Positions 41,701-53,373 of a DNA stretch of 64,000 bases are shown here, piece after piece; within the stretch, counting starts at the first letter, position 1; the number at the start of each line of letters is the position of its first letter. Made by a program: the position numbers and the translations under genes. Source of the stretch: Pomphorhynchus laevis (taxonomy: Eukaryota > Acanthocephala > Palaeacanthocephala > Echinorhynchida > Pomphorhynchidae); contig WNNJ02000450.1 in assembly GCA_012934845.2 (NCBI GenBank), positions 124,001-188,000 of the forward strand, in the 5' to 3' direction. Under the pieces are notes generated by a model. That model was not told the origin of the DNA. It did no database searches and saw nothing but the letters and a program-made list of their open reading frames with translations.

Positions 41701-42557
41701 CACGCCTGAGAATATCCATACCGATCGGGGTACTTCTTTCACGTCAGTAGAGTTCCGTAAATATTTATTGACATTGGGAATCACGCTATTATATTTCACT
41801 CCCTACCATCCTACCTCAAATGGCCAGATTGAGCGCTATAATGGGTTGATATGGAACGCGATACGGTTGTATCATAATAATAAGATTCCAATCGAACGGT
41901 GGGAAACAACACTTCCAAAGGCACTTCATTCGATCAGATCTCTTTTATGCACTTCGACTAATGAAACGCCTCATGAACGTATATTCAAATTCAATCGCAG
42001 ATCAGCTAAGGGAGTTAGCTTACCTGAGTGTTTAATCAATCCTGGACTTATCTTTGTAAAGAATTTCAACCGTATTGGTAAAAACGATCCACTTGTAGAT
42101 CGCGCAGAGCTTATTCATGCCAACGAGAACTACGCTCTAGTTCGATACCCTAATGGAAAAGAGACACATTTCAACTCAATATCTAGCTCCCAATAACTGT
42201 AATCAAAATGTATTCGAAGAATCCAACATATCTCAAAATTGCCAGATGGACGATTCACCCCCTGCAATGTTTACTCCGGATATCCACAATTTACAAACAG
42301 AGGTGGATTCAAATAACAGTGCTACAAGCTCAGCGTCGCATATACCTAATGAGAATTATGATCTGAATAAAGTTCACGATTGTCAAGAGCAACAAGTAGA
42401 TCTACAGCAGATCTCATCAATGGAATTTCGACGATCGACACGTATGCGTCGATCACCGAACTATTTGTCCGATTTTATCGTTGGCAGAATGTACTGATAT
42501 TTATATGTTATGTTTTCAGATGTTCGCATAAAGCCTTTTGTTGTTCGCCTCGGTTCA
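38739..42557 (+). mobile_element. Ty3/gypsy element A, copy 2 (both LTRs present)
   Basis: 5' LTR 38739-38809, primer block 38811-38823, gag from about 38850 (SAKVWRHWLQRFNAFVRVLE), knuckles, protease, RT (YLDDVIIGG), RNase H, integrase and tail, then 3' LTR 42490-42557. Length about 3.8 kb. It is broken, with about three breaks, but end-to-end. The LTRs differ only by a 3-base length change, so it is young. Gag, protease and RT lie in one frame. Confidence 0.9.
38769..38823 (+). promoter_or_regulatory. Self-priming pair of element A
   Basis: LTR block ATGTTCGCATAAA (38769-38781) is the exact reverse complement of TTTATGCGAACAT (38811-38823), again one base after the LTR end (CA at 38808-38809). 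Compared with element B, several positions differ on both sides with pairing kept. Confidence 0.7.
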
Positions 42558-43226
42558 CCATCTTTTCCTGTTCTCATATGTTGCATTATGGAAGGTATTA
42601 GTAAGATACGTACGTGCTTATTCGGCTTTTGACAAAGGATAATCATATTAAGAGATTTTTAATTTTTAATTTGTATAGAAATAAAAATAAAAATGTGTAG
42701 TGCATATTACGACTATCAAAATTTGAGCTCAAATAAACTTTCAGATGAAGAGAAGTGTAATGTTTCATATGAGAATATATGTCCAATTTAGGTTTTCACC
42801 ATAGTAATGAAAAAATTATTGAATGAAATGCTTTGACTTAAAATAAGTCTTTAATGTTGTCTATAAGATTTTTAAAGAGAGGTAAGCTATTCACACGTGA
42901 ATATCGTCTTCAGCATATTAGCCCTAATAAGGGTCCATTTCCAATTTGTGCTTTGCCCTTTCCTCCATAAGATGCTTTAATGGACTCCTTTTGAAACTAT
43001 TTGTTGTGCATGGCATCCTAGAAATTGGAAACAAGAGGTGTTTTCAATACATCTTATTCTCAATTAAAAATAAGGAAATCTTGATTCTATGATGGAATGG
43101 GAGAATGTAGAAATAGAATGGGGGGATTAGGGAATGGGAAAAGAGAGAAGGAAAGATTGGGGAAATGGGATGAGGACAGGGGGGAATGAGGGTTAAGATG
43201 AAAAGTGGGAGATGCAGGAGTGTTAC

Positions 43227-43316
43227 TGTCGTGAATTAACTAACTTGTGTTTTAATGTTATTTGTTTTGTAGATGTTTTCAATAAAGCTACTTTAGCCTC
43301 ACTTTGGATCTTAACA
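43227..43316 (+). repeat. 5' LTR of element B, copy 2
   Basis: 90 bp, TGTCGTG...CTTAACA, with GTTTTGTAG followed by ATGTTTTCAATAAAGC in the middle; AATAAA may serve as the poly(A) signal. Same as 33947-34036 and 47016-47105. Confidence 0.9.
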
Positions 43317-46300
43317 ATTTATTGAAAACATTTGTGTGAGCATTTGTTGTCAAGATGGACCCAGTCGGAAACGGATTGGCGAACGTTGATTATGCACGAT
43401 ATCTGCAGCCAAGTAAACTTACAATAGACACAGAAGACGCAAACGGAGCGGATATTTGGAAACATTGGCTATCAACATTCGAAGCGTTTATCGAACACAT
43501 CGGAGCTCTGTGTGAGATTCGATTAACGTTACTGCGTAATTACGTTTCTCCTCAAATTTTCAAGTCAATTCAACAACTGTCTGATTATGCAGAAACTATC
43601 AAGACGCTTCGATCGATGTTTGAGCGACCGACCAATGTCATTTATGCTCGATATATACTATTCGCGAGGAGACAAGAAGATGCAGAAGATATTCAACACT
43701 ACACTAATAGTTTAAAGCAACTAGCCTCAGAATGTAAGTTCGAAGAAGTATCGGCACAAGATCACCGAGATCAGGCAATTCTAAATGCGTTCATAGCGGG
43801 TATTTCCTCAAAGAAAATTAGAGAACGTTTACTTGAAAACTGTACCTTAACACTAACAGACGCTTTTGAAATTGCAAAAGCAATGGAAAGTGCGGAAAAA
43901 CGTTCAACGGTAATCGAAGGACCTTATTATCGACTAGCTCATGTTTCCGACAGCAGAAAGGAAGAGGCGGTAGATCAACTGGCACAAATGAATGATAGAG
44001 TAGTTGCAACAATCAAAAGTAATTGGAAGTGCTTTTTTTGTGGAAGTCAATCAAAGCATAGTCGAGAATCTTGTCCGGCAAAAAATTCAATTTGCCATAA
44101 ATGTCAGAAGGAAGGACATTTTGCAAGAGCGTGTCGATCTTTACAATTCGGTCGTAATAAATACTCTGCGTGCATTTCTTCAATACTGTCTGACCGAAAA
44201 GCTGTAGACCAAATATTCATTTGCAACAAAAGAGTAGAGTGTTTGTTTGACACAGGGAGTTGTTATAGTTTTATTCGAACTGATATTGTGAGTAAGATGA
44301 AATTGCCTATCGTCAGAGATATACGGCCTATTACAATGACCACTAATCGCTTCAAGACTTTAACTAAAGGCCATGTCACTACGTCCATTATCTACAAGTC
44401 CCAAATTTATAAAAACATTATATTTCATGTTCTGGACGACTTATGTACCGAGGCAATATTGGGGATGGATTTTATGAATGAGCATAAGAGTTTCAAACTA
44501 AAATTGAATGGTCCTAGAAACGAATTGGTAATTGCTGCTTTGCGACCTATAGATTTCAAGCCAGTTCGACCATTTTCACATCTAAATGAACATTGCATTC
44601 CTATTGCAACGAGGTCTCGCCGGTATAATCCAGCCGATCGTGATTTTATTCGATCGGAGGTTCAGAAGTTATTGAAAGATGGGATTATCGAACCTTGTAT
44701 TTCACCATGGCGAGCTCAAGTGGTAGTTACGCGCTCGGAGAGACATAAACGCAGGCCTGTTATTGATTACTCACAAACGATAAATAAATATACATTGCTG
44801 GATGCATATCCTTTGCCAAACTTACAAGATCTTGTGTATGAAATTAGTAAATACAAATGGTTTTCTACAATTGACTTACAGTCTGCTTATCATCAAGTTC
44901 CTCTACATCAAGACGATAGACTATATACTGCCTTTGAAGCAGATGGAAGATTATATCGCTTTGCGAGATTGCCCTTTGGATTGAAGAATGCAGTGTCATG
45001 CTTTCAGCGATGTATGGATCACATGATTGAAACAAATGAATTAAAAAGTACATTTGCCTATCTAGATAACATTACAATTTGCGGAATGACCCAACAAGAA
45101 CACGACGAAAATCTGGGCAAATTCAACAGTGTCGCTACCAAGTGCGGGCTCACAATGAATACAACTAAATGTGAATTTAACAAGAAATAAATAAAGCTTC
45201 TCGGCTACTTAATTTGTCAAGGAGTACTGAAACCAGATCCGGACAGATTGCAGGCTTTACATGAACTTCCCCCCCTACGATGTCAGATCCTTACAACGAA
45301 GTATTGGACTCTTTGCTTACTACTCGTCTTGGATACCAAAATTTTCACAAAAGATTGAATTCTTGAGAAACGCTTCATTCCCTATGAACGCTGAATCAAA
45401 ACTGTCATTTGAAAAGCTTAAAGCAGATATTGCGAGTGCTTCTTTATACCACATCGACAACGCTCAAGCGCTAACAGTCGAGACAGACGCTTCTGAAACG
45501 TGCATTGCGGCTACACTGAACGGAGACGGTCGTCCGATTGCGTTTTTTTCAAGAAAACTTTCTGTAAGCGAGCAGAGATGGGCAGCAATCGAGAAAGAGG
45601 CTTTAGCCATAGTGGAATCCCTTATTAAGTGGCGACATTTTCTTATCGGAAGGCATTTTAAAATCATCACAGACCAAAGATCAGTTAGTTTTATATTCAA
45701 TCAACTAAACGGAAGCAAGATAAAAAACGACAAAATCCAATGCTGGAAAGCGGAATTGGCCAATTACGATTTTGAAATATTCTACCGCCCAGGATCTTTG
45801 AATGGACCAGCAGATACCTTATCTAGAATATGTGCTACTTCCAATTTCGATAGAGGATTACGAGAACTTCACGAATCATTATGTCACCCCGGTGTACGAT
45901 GGTTAACTCATTATGTCAGATCACGGAATCTTCCATTCTCAGTAAATGATGTGAAAAATATTTGTGAACGTTGTGAAGCTTGTAAATTTTCTAAGCCTCA
46001 ATTTTCAAATACCTGTACGGCTCATGTAATTAAAGCAACCCGCCCTTTTGAGCGATTATGCATAGATTTCAAAGGACCATTACCGAGTAATTCAAGATCC
46101 CGTTTCCTCCTTGTTGTGATTGATGAGTATAGTCGGTTTCCTTTTGCCTACGCGTGCCCCGATATGTCTGCTAAAACTGTGTGTCATTGTTTGGACGAAA
46201 TATTTGCTATTTTTGGTTGTCCAGAATATATTCATTCGGATAGAGGTACGTCGTTTCTGTCATCGGATGTCAGACAATTTTTCAGTGAGGGGGAATCGCT

Positions 46301-47015
46301 AGCAGTTCCACAACACCGTACAACCCAAGAGGTAACGGGCAATGCGAACGATACAATTCAACAATTTGGACAGCTATAACTACCACGTTACGAAGTGAAC
46401 GAATGTCTATTCATCAGTGGCAAATAATATTACCATGAGCACTCAATAGCATAAGGAGTCTTTTATGTACTTCAACCAACTACACACCTCACGAACGGAT
46501 ATTTTCTTACCCCAGAAAGAGTAATGAAGGCAAAACGTTTCCTAAATGGATGACCGATGGTGCATCTGTACTTGTCCGGAATCATAGACGTGAATCGAAA
46601 TATGAACCAATAGGTTGTCCAGCTAAACTTGTGACTGCTAACAACAAATACGCTATCACTGAATATCCTAATCAACGACAAGGTGCGGTTTCTTTAAGGG
46701 ACGTGGCTCCCAGTTTCGATATCGGACAACGGTTGTCAGGTGGAGATAGCTGCCAAAATCTAATGATAGAAGATCATGAATGTACGAACGATACATCACA
46801 ACTTACAACTACTACTAAAGATGATATTGAAAGCAGCTATAACCCTGATACCAGCTACAGCGACGATAAAACTGTGAGTACGGACGACGATACTTTAAAC
46901 GATACTTTCAAAATATCCGACGAGAAAGGAAATGAAATTCTGCAGAGCAACGAAAGACCCGTGCGAAATAAAGCTATTCCCGCGTATCTACGAAATTATG
47001 TTTGGCGGAGGAGAA

Positions 47016-47105
47016 TGTCGTGAATTAACTAACTTGTGTTTTAATGTTATTTGTTTTGTAGATGTTTTCAATAAAGCTACTTTAGCCTCACTTTGGATCT
47101 TAACA
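47016..47105 (+). repeat. 3' LTR of element B, copy 2
   Basis: Identical by eye to the 5' LTR over all 90 bases. Followed by GTTAC, which also precedes the 5' LTR. Confidence 0.9.
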
Positions 47106-47740
47106 GTTACGGAAAGTGTAAGAAAAAATAGTCTGTTAATATCATAGAGTTGATTCGATATACATCTCGTTACTTACTTTTCAGATCAATATCCCCTTAA
47201 ATATTGTCACCCTATTGTCTAGGCCATGCAAAAACGAAAATGTCTGCATTCAGTGGCTTAAATATATTGGTGAATATGGCGATTTTTTTCTTTTTTATTT
47301 TTATTTGGATTTGAAGGTCTCATAAAGACAAACTTATTTGTAATAGAAATAAGAAATAAAAAGAAACAAAATGTGAAGTGCATTTAAATGTGCACGGTTT
47401 TCAGTGTACTGGAAAAATAAACAAAGATAGCCGACATTTTGTTCAGCACTCAAGGGCACTTGGCTTGAAAATTGTCGTATTGAATTGCGTAAAGCTGTGG
47501 TTGACATAACTTTATTGGATTTCTATCGGTTGTATAGTTATTCAACAAATTCTATTATTATTTTTTATTGGATTTCAGAATTTTATTGTCATATATAGCT
47601 TACATATTGTTTCGCAAATGGTTTTGATGTGAATACGATCCGAAATAAGTGCGGTCTGTCTGCTGATGACACAACGTTATCCTCTGCTACTGCCGACGAT
47701 TGGCAGAATTACTGCCACGAGGTCATGTTATAAATGGTCC
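47106..47740. other. Spacer with LINE 3' tail remnants
   Basis: 47330-47380 (TTTGTAATAGAAATAAGAAA with AAAATGTGAAGTGCA) resembles 33385-33425. 47525-47560 (GGTTGTATAGTTATTCAACA) resembles a family D 3' tail. No reading frame is recognised. Confidence 0.4.
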
Positions 47741-49700
47741 TCAAAAAGCAAGATAAATCGCTAATCGGTGTGAATGGCACTGATTCTATGTGAAAGATAC
47801 ATTGCTTAGAAGGTTCTACTCTGATCTCATCAAAGTGGCCTTCTTTCAGGCAGCTATTCAACGCTTCCCCCTAATTAGTAATGAGAGTTTGACCAAATTT
47901 AATTCCTACTTCATATCGCAAGCTACAGTGTTATTTTCGACTACCTATAACGGTCGCTTATACAATCCCACTTCTACGAAACTCAAGATCCAAGCCAAAA
48001 TGTTACACCCTCCCAATATCTCTGTTTCTATTAGTCAGGCCCTATTGAATGAATGCTGGAGCACTAGATATATATTCCAACTGAGCAGGGGTAGGGTGAG
48101 CATTGCTCGCCTTAACCCTCCTCAGTCTTCCTTTCGGAAGATATTCAAGAAAGAGAAGTTTGTCTGCTGGAAGAACAGAGCATTATGTAGTACTAGTAGC
48201 ATATGATTTGATAAAGTTTTGGAGAAGTCACTATCCCTACACAATTATGGAGCCACTCAATCACCCCAACCAATCCCGCCTTGGTGTGACTTCAGGAGTA
48301 GGAACTGATCTGTTACAGATATCCTTAACTCCTGGAGACCACTTCCGGGCACTAAATCCCACGCGCCACTCGGGTCTGTCAGCTTTTGACAGACAGTCAG
48401 AGAAAGGAGGTCGCCATCACAATGCTATTAGCCTCACCGTCCGACATAGCTGGCATTAATATCAGCCGTCGTGTTTTTATACCAAAAATAGATCAATTTT
48501 ATGTCCTAAAGATCTGCGACCCATTTCGATTCATTACTCCCTCATCTCCATTTACAAAAAGTGCTTGCGCGTAAAATGCGCGACCATCTAAGTAGGCGAA
48601 ATTTAATCCCACCAGGTTTTCATTGGTACGTAAAAGATCGCTCAGTCCATTCAGGAATAGGTGAAGTGAATCAGTTTTGTCAAGACAACAGCCATCAACT
48701 TGCTGTGGCTGTCTTTTTTGACTTTTCTGCTGCATTTGACCGCATTTTCATTCCTTTTGTTATCTATTCTCTCAGGTCCCTTGGGTTGCCTGCTAGAATT
48801 GTTAACAGTGTGGAAATATTGTTGTATACAAAGCAATTCTTTCATGAAGACGACCCTGATGCACGTCAGTTCTACCCTTTTACGGGTATGCCTCAAGGAT
48901 CCCCACTTTCTCCAATCTTATATCTTGCTGCCTTCATTGAACTATACAATAAATTCAAACGCGATCAACATCTAGTGGTATATGCTGATGATATCACATC
49001 ACTGTTCTATGGACGCAGTTGTAAAGATGTAGTCTCTGACATCCGCCGTTTCTTTTTAAGATTAAAAGATCAGTTGCCCTCATCCAATCTTGTTTTAAAC
49101 TCCCAAAAAATCGCAGGTGGTCGTCTTTCATGGCGCCCCTGCCACCAATGAGAAGCTTAAGAGATTAGCCCTATCTGTACTCTCCTTTATTTTTAAGCCT
49201 TAATTATTCCCTATCTTCACGATTCGAGTAAAATATCTTGGGTTCATCGTTTCGGTGAATTGATCGAAAAAAACTGACATGGATAGACTCAAACGTATCC
49301 TGAATAAAGCTAGGTGGGCCATGAAACGGGCACAGCATATGTCATTGAATGGGAAAACCCAAGTGCGCCCGGTACTTGAGCTATCTCTGGATTAGTCTTA
49401 TTTTCAAGGGAACGTCCCCCAGAGCTAAGACTTAGGTTTCTTAAGCTCCTCATCTAGCGATTACCGAGAAAAGTCGTCATGATTGGATTATTCAGAATGT
49501 GAAAGACCCCCGGGTGGTTCAGTTGGAGGGCGGCGTGTTGGGTTGACTATAGGGCTTAGATCCTACTGGACCCGAGGCCGTAAAGACAAATGAAGACATA
49601 AGGAGCTGAAATTTTGTTTTTTGTCTTTCTGGTGTTTTTATTTTTAAACTTTTTTAGTAGTTATAGTTTATTATTTAACGAAGTCTTTATTAGAACTGGA
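47740..49700 (+). mobile_element. LINE family D, 5'-truncated plus-strand copy
   Basis: A 138-codon frame (47790-48206) covers the region between endonuclease and RT (VAFFQAAIQRFPLISNESLT). After short frames it continues into a 196-codon RT frame (48561-49151): FHWYVKDRSVHSGIGEVNQF, VAVFFDFSAAFDRIFIPFVI, RQFYPFTGMPQGSPLSPILY, HLVVYADDITSLFYGRSC. The YADD is intact. The C-terminus follows with more breaks, then the 3' tail at about 49640-49690 (GTTTATTATTTAACGAAGTC). It is the best-preserved RT palm of family D here. Confidence 0.85.
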
Positions 49701-49820
49701 AAAAAGCCGGTATTTAACTAAATATTTTTCCATTTGCGGCTTTGCCGTGTTACTTTCTAATTCAATATTGGTGTGTTTGGGATAAAAGTCGGAATATGAT
49801 ATTAAGTTGGGTAGTACCTG

Positions 49821-49857
49821 GTATACAACAAAGTTGTATACCAACTTTGTTGTATAC
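49821..49857. repeat. Perfect 16-bp foldback, 5-base loop
   Basis: GTATACAACAAAGTTG, TATAC, then the exact reverse complement CAACTTTGTTGTATAC. It lies about 130 bases after the end of the LINE D copy. Confidence 0.9.
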
Positions 49858-50899
49858 ATTTTTCTGCTTATAAGAAAACACTTTATTTCAATACCGCGAA
49901 ATTAATGCTTTTTTGAACGTGTCGGCATACCAATAAAAGATAAACATTCTCGAGATTTTGTAGTGTCAAATCTACAAATTAAGGATTAATATCTCGTTAC
50001 TTATCAAAATATACCAACTATATTTATATAAATTGATAGAAAAATAGATTACGATCAATAACCGACTACACTTTAGAAGATTAAACACGATATCTGGTAT
50101 TAGTCAGATATTTTTCTTCAACTGATTTTAGTATATTATTGTATTCAGATGTTATAAATGCATTCAGGTTTTACGCTCATGTTTTAACAAATTTACAATA
50201 AAGGTTTATAGATAGGTTTAAATATATATAATATATACAATTTTTGATGCCAGCATGATCAAACGTCGAAGAGGAAGCTGATATTTAATTTATTTAGTAA
50301 GTAAATTAAATTAATTAAGTAAATAAGTTTATTTAAGTTGAATAAATTGAAGTTGGCAATATATATATATTTCATAGTTTAGAAATAATCTAATCTTCCA
50401 TTTTAATACATTTTAATTTCAGTATGCCATAATTGTTTAACAATGCCCCGTCGCATAATTTCAACTTACATTTACTTTTCACTGTCAATGAAATAGCTTT
50501 TATTGTAGTATTCGAATGTCACCTCAATTTTCATTTACAAAAGCTATAAAAGTTCTTGTTTGATAAATTGTAATTAATATTTTTCCAATTTTTTGAAATA
50601 AGATTTATTCATAAATAAAGATTAAGAATATTTAAGAAATCTAATATTATGTAGTTTAATGAATAATTGAATAATAATTCGAAGACTAATTTTTAATGAA
50701 ATAATTTTTTAGTAATTATTATTCTCTAATATTGAAATAATTTAAAAACTAAATTAATTATTTTGCATGATTTTTATCGCCAAAGCTTTAGCCCCTTCAC
50801 TGGCTAGTTAGTAACTACCAATTGTAATTATATTTCTGTTTTTAATTTTTAACTTTATAATGGAAGCTGAATTTTCAAAGACTGGCTTCAGTGTTTTCG

Positions 50900-50929
50900 A
50901 AATGGAGTTTATAATAATAAACTCCATTT
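50900..50929. repeat. Perfect 13-bp foldback, 4-base loop
   Basis: AAATGGAGTTTAT, AATA, ATAAACTCCATTT. Confidence 0.85.
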
Positions 50930-51422
50930 TTAGGTATCTCTATTTTGTTACCCCATTTGTGCAATTAGATGTAATAAGCATTCTGCTTTTTTAATTAACC
51001 TTAGGATACGAATTTTTAAAAGCTTAAAAAACTCGTAAATAAAGGATAAAATTAGGTCTTAAACTAATTTAAATTTTAGATAATTTGCGATACCCTTCTT
51101 TAATGACGCAGTAAGGTTTGGCTAACTTTCAATGTGATATTATTATGTAAAACCGTTCAATGTTGATAGTGAGGCAGCCATAAATACTCAACGAATTGGC
51201 TATTTGATAGTAAAATTGATAGTAAAATTATAAAGGTTGTACAGTGTCCGTCCTTATCAACGCAATTAGATATTTATGTCAAGAATATATTTTACTATCG
51301 AGTCAAACTTTGTCGTCTTAATTAAAAATCTAAAATAGATATCAAATAATTCAGATCACTTAATTGAGGATACATATTTTGTACGATAAAATAATTTAAA
51401 ATTAAAATTAGGTAGGTATTTT

Positions 51423-51449
51423 CTGATGATAATGAATATACATTCGAAA
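51423..51449 (+). ncRNA. Hammerhead-core-like hairpin (candidate)
   Basis: CTGATGA, four bases, GAAT, short loop, ATTC, GAAA. The block order fits a hammerhead core, but the unpaired bases beside the first block are atypical. The same flanking text (TTTCTGATGAT...CGAAAATTTAA) recurs at 52684-52721, so it is a repeat family, not a lone match. Confidence 0.35.
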
Positions 51450-51849
51450 ATTTAACTAAATACAATTTTCTGAGTTGTCCTAAATAAAATAAAAAAAATT
51501 AATATCTTTGTCTTGAAAAGTATTTTTGACCCATAATTTTATAAACCGATTAATGGATGATATCAGTCTCAAAAATTTAAATATATTTTATTTAGTCAAT
51601 TTTACTATCTTGATTTCATACATTATTCATCATATCGAAATGACAGTGTATTTTACAAGTTTGTGTTTTTTATTTATCCACACACGAAATGCTAACTCGC
51701 AAGCAAAAAATATGTAAACAAAAATCCTGTTAAATTGTTCAATTTTCTTTTTAATAATTAATGTATTTTGATTAAAAGTAATTTATGCACATCGATTAAA
51801 CATAATCGGTTTTTAATATCAATTATTTATCGTTTGTAGCTTTTTTACA

Positions 51850-52035
51850 ATGACCGGCCTAGACACTGAACATATTTCAATAAAATTTGATAACCACAGT
51901 TCGAATCCTAATATGCCAAATGTTGATAACCACAGTTCGAATCCTAATATTCCAAATGTTTGTAATATCGTGGTAAAAATTCAAATGCTTAAATGTCTGA
52001 ATGTTAAAACGAACTTGAACTACATTTTTATTTAA
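51850..52035 (+). CDS. Small ORF with two 12-residue repeats, doubtful gene
   Basis: ATG at 51850 opens 61 codons. Codons 14-37 are two copies of DNHSSNPN(M/I)PNV, encoded by a 36-bp tandem repeat (51889-51960). A third, decayed unit follows, and another related piece lies at 52180-52215. There is no known domain. It could be a repeat that merely happens to be open. Confidence 0.2.
   Translation: MTGLDTEHISIKFDNHSSNPNMPNVDNHSSNPNIPNVCNIVVKIQMLKCLNVKTNLNYIFI
51889..51960 (+). repeat. 36-bp tandem repeat, two full units
   Basis: GATAACCACAGTTCGAATCC and the following 16 bases repeat with one difference. Diverged relatives lie at about 51961-52000 and 52180-52215. Confidence 0.85.
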
Positions 52036-52039
52036 ATGT

Positions 52040-53285
52040 TTTCGGATTTTACTATGAGTTTTAAGTTCATACAGTAATAAGCACCGTGAATATCTCTTCC
52101 GTCATATATCATATCCTAAGAGCATTAAGTTAATAACAGATTAGGTTAGAATAGATACATTATATTCTGATCACGAATTTGATAATCACAGTTCGAATCT
52201 GAAAATGCCAACCAAGTGTTTAGAATGTCGGGAAATGCGTTGACTAATACATTGATAGTACCGTTTTGTTTTAAGTATATTAGTATATTAGGGATGCACA
52301 TCAACAGCGCTGACGTTTGACAATAAACAAATTGAATATGTTTTGTCATTATTTTTATGACAAAACATGCTGTTTTATCACATATAGAATGAGTGTAAAA
52401 ATATATAGCCGTAGCTTTTTATTAGATCCAGACTGCAATACATTCGATTATTAATTGCCAACATACCAACTCGTATGTAATAACAAATATCTAAAATACA
52501 CGATAACCAGATACCTAATTAAAGATACGTATGAAGATTCGTAAGATACCTAATTGAGCATCCTTCTTTGTAAAGTTTGCTAATACAGTCGTAGACCTGG
52601 CACCACAACGTGAGGACCTACCTGACGTACATCTTTGTTTTTCTTTTTTCTTTTTATATCCTTAACATTTTACCTGTTTTAGATTTCTGATGATGATTAC
52701 AAACTAGAATCGAAAATTTAATAAATTTTCTACCTCTTGCGGGGTGTCTTGCCATTTCGATTTTGGTAATTGTAGATACGCATTTTGTACTATAAATTTA
52801 AAAATGTAAATATCTTTTGTATTTTGAAAAATATAATAATTATCTTATTATATTTATTAATATATAAAATAAATATTTATAAATATTGTATTTATAAATA
52901 TTGTATATGTATCTTATCTTATTTTGTATAGAATGTAAATATTTTAATATTAATTCAAAAATATATAAATATAAAATATAAATTTTATATATAATTTATT
53001 TAAATTTTATATAAATTCTATCTTTTATATATATTTAAAATTGAAAAATCTTTATCTTAACAAATACATTTTTATAACCTAATATTTATGAACCGATTAA
53101 TAGATAATAGAGTAATGACTATAGGTCACCAGTAGGAAATGCTGTGTTAACTATGAGAGGCATAAACTGCCCATATTATAAGATTTCGGATTATATACAA
53201 TGTAAGGTAATATATTATAAAATAATCGTTAAGATAATATATTAAAAGACTTACAGTTTTGCAATTTATCTTTATAAATTAATAG
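52040..53285. other. AT-rich spacer with Penelope-like repeat remnants
   Basis: 52560-52760 is a more balanced patch ending in the hairpin motif at 52687-52715. 53085-53180 holds a degenerate family R terminal repeat. No gene. Confidence 0.4.
52687..52715 (+). ncRNA. Hammerhead-core-like hairpin (candidate)
   Basis: CTGATGA, one base, GATT, 9-base loop, AATC, GAAA. This is the closest match in the window to the CUGAUGA...GAAA core. Flanking stems are weak, so a minimal or dimer-acting form would be needed. Confidence 0.4.
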
Positions 53286-53373
53286 CATTATAGAGGAATG
53301 TTATTAACATTACAGAGGAATGCTATTGACATTGCAGAGGAATGTTATTAACATTGCAGAGGAATGCTATACA
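53286..53373 (+). repeat. 22-bp tandem repeat, four units
   Basis: The unit CATTRCAGAGGAATGYTATT(R)A repeats four times. Units 1 and 3 and units 2 and 4 are most alike, suggesting a 44-bp dimer was duplicated. Confidence 0.9.

Larger units (their letters stand above)
43227..47105 (+). mobile_element. Ty3/gypsy element B, copy 2 (complete ends)
   Basis: About 3.9 kb with 90-bp LTRs (43227-43316 and 47016-47105) that read identical, and a 5-bp target duplication GTTAC (43222-43226 and 47106-47110). Inside: gag with two knuckles, protease LFDTGS, RT, RNase H (TVETDASE), integrase with HSDRGTSF, and a tail to about 47020. Gag-protease-RT share one frame. It is broken, with about two to three breaks, but very young by its LTRs. 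It sits about 670 bases right of element A. Confidence 0.92.
49700..51420. other. AT-rich spacer with two strong foldbacks
   Basis: No gene. It holds a 16-bp foldback at 49821-49857 and a 13-bp foldback at 50900-50929, plus weakly repeated AT-rich text. Confidence 0.5.
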
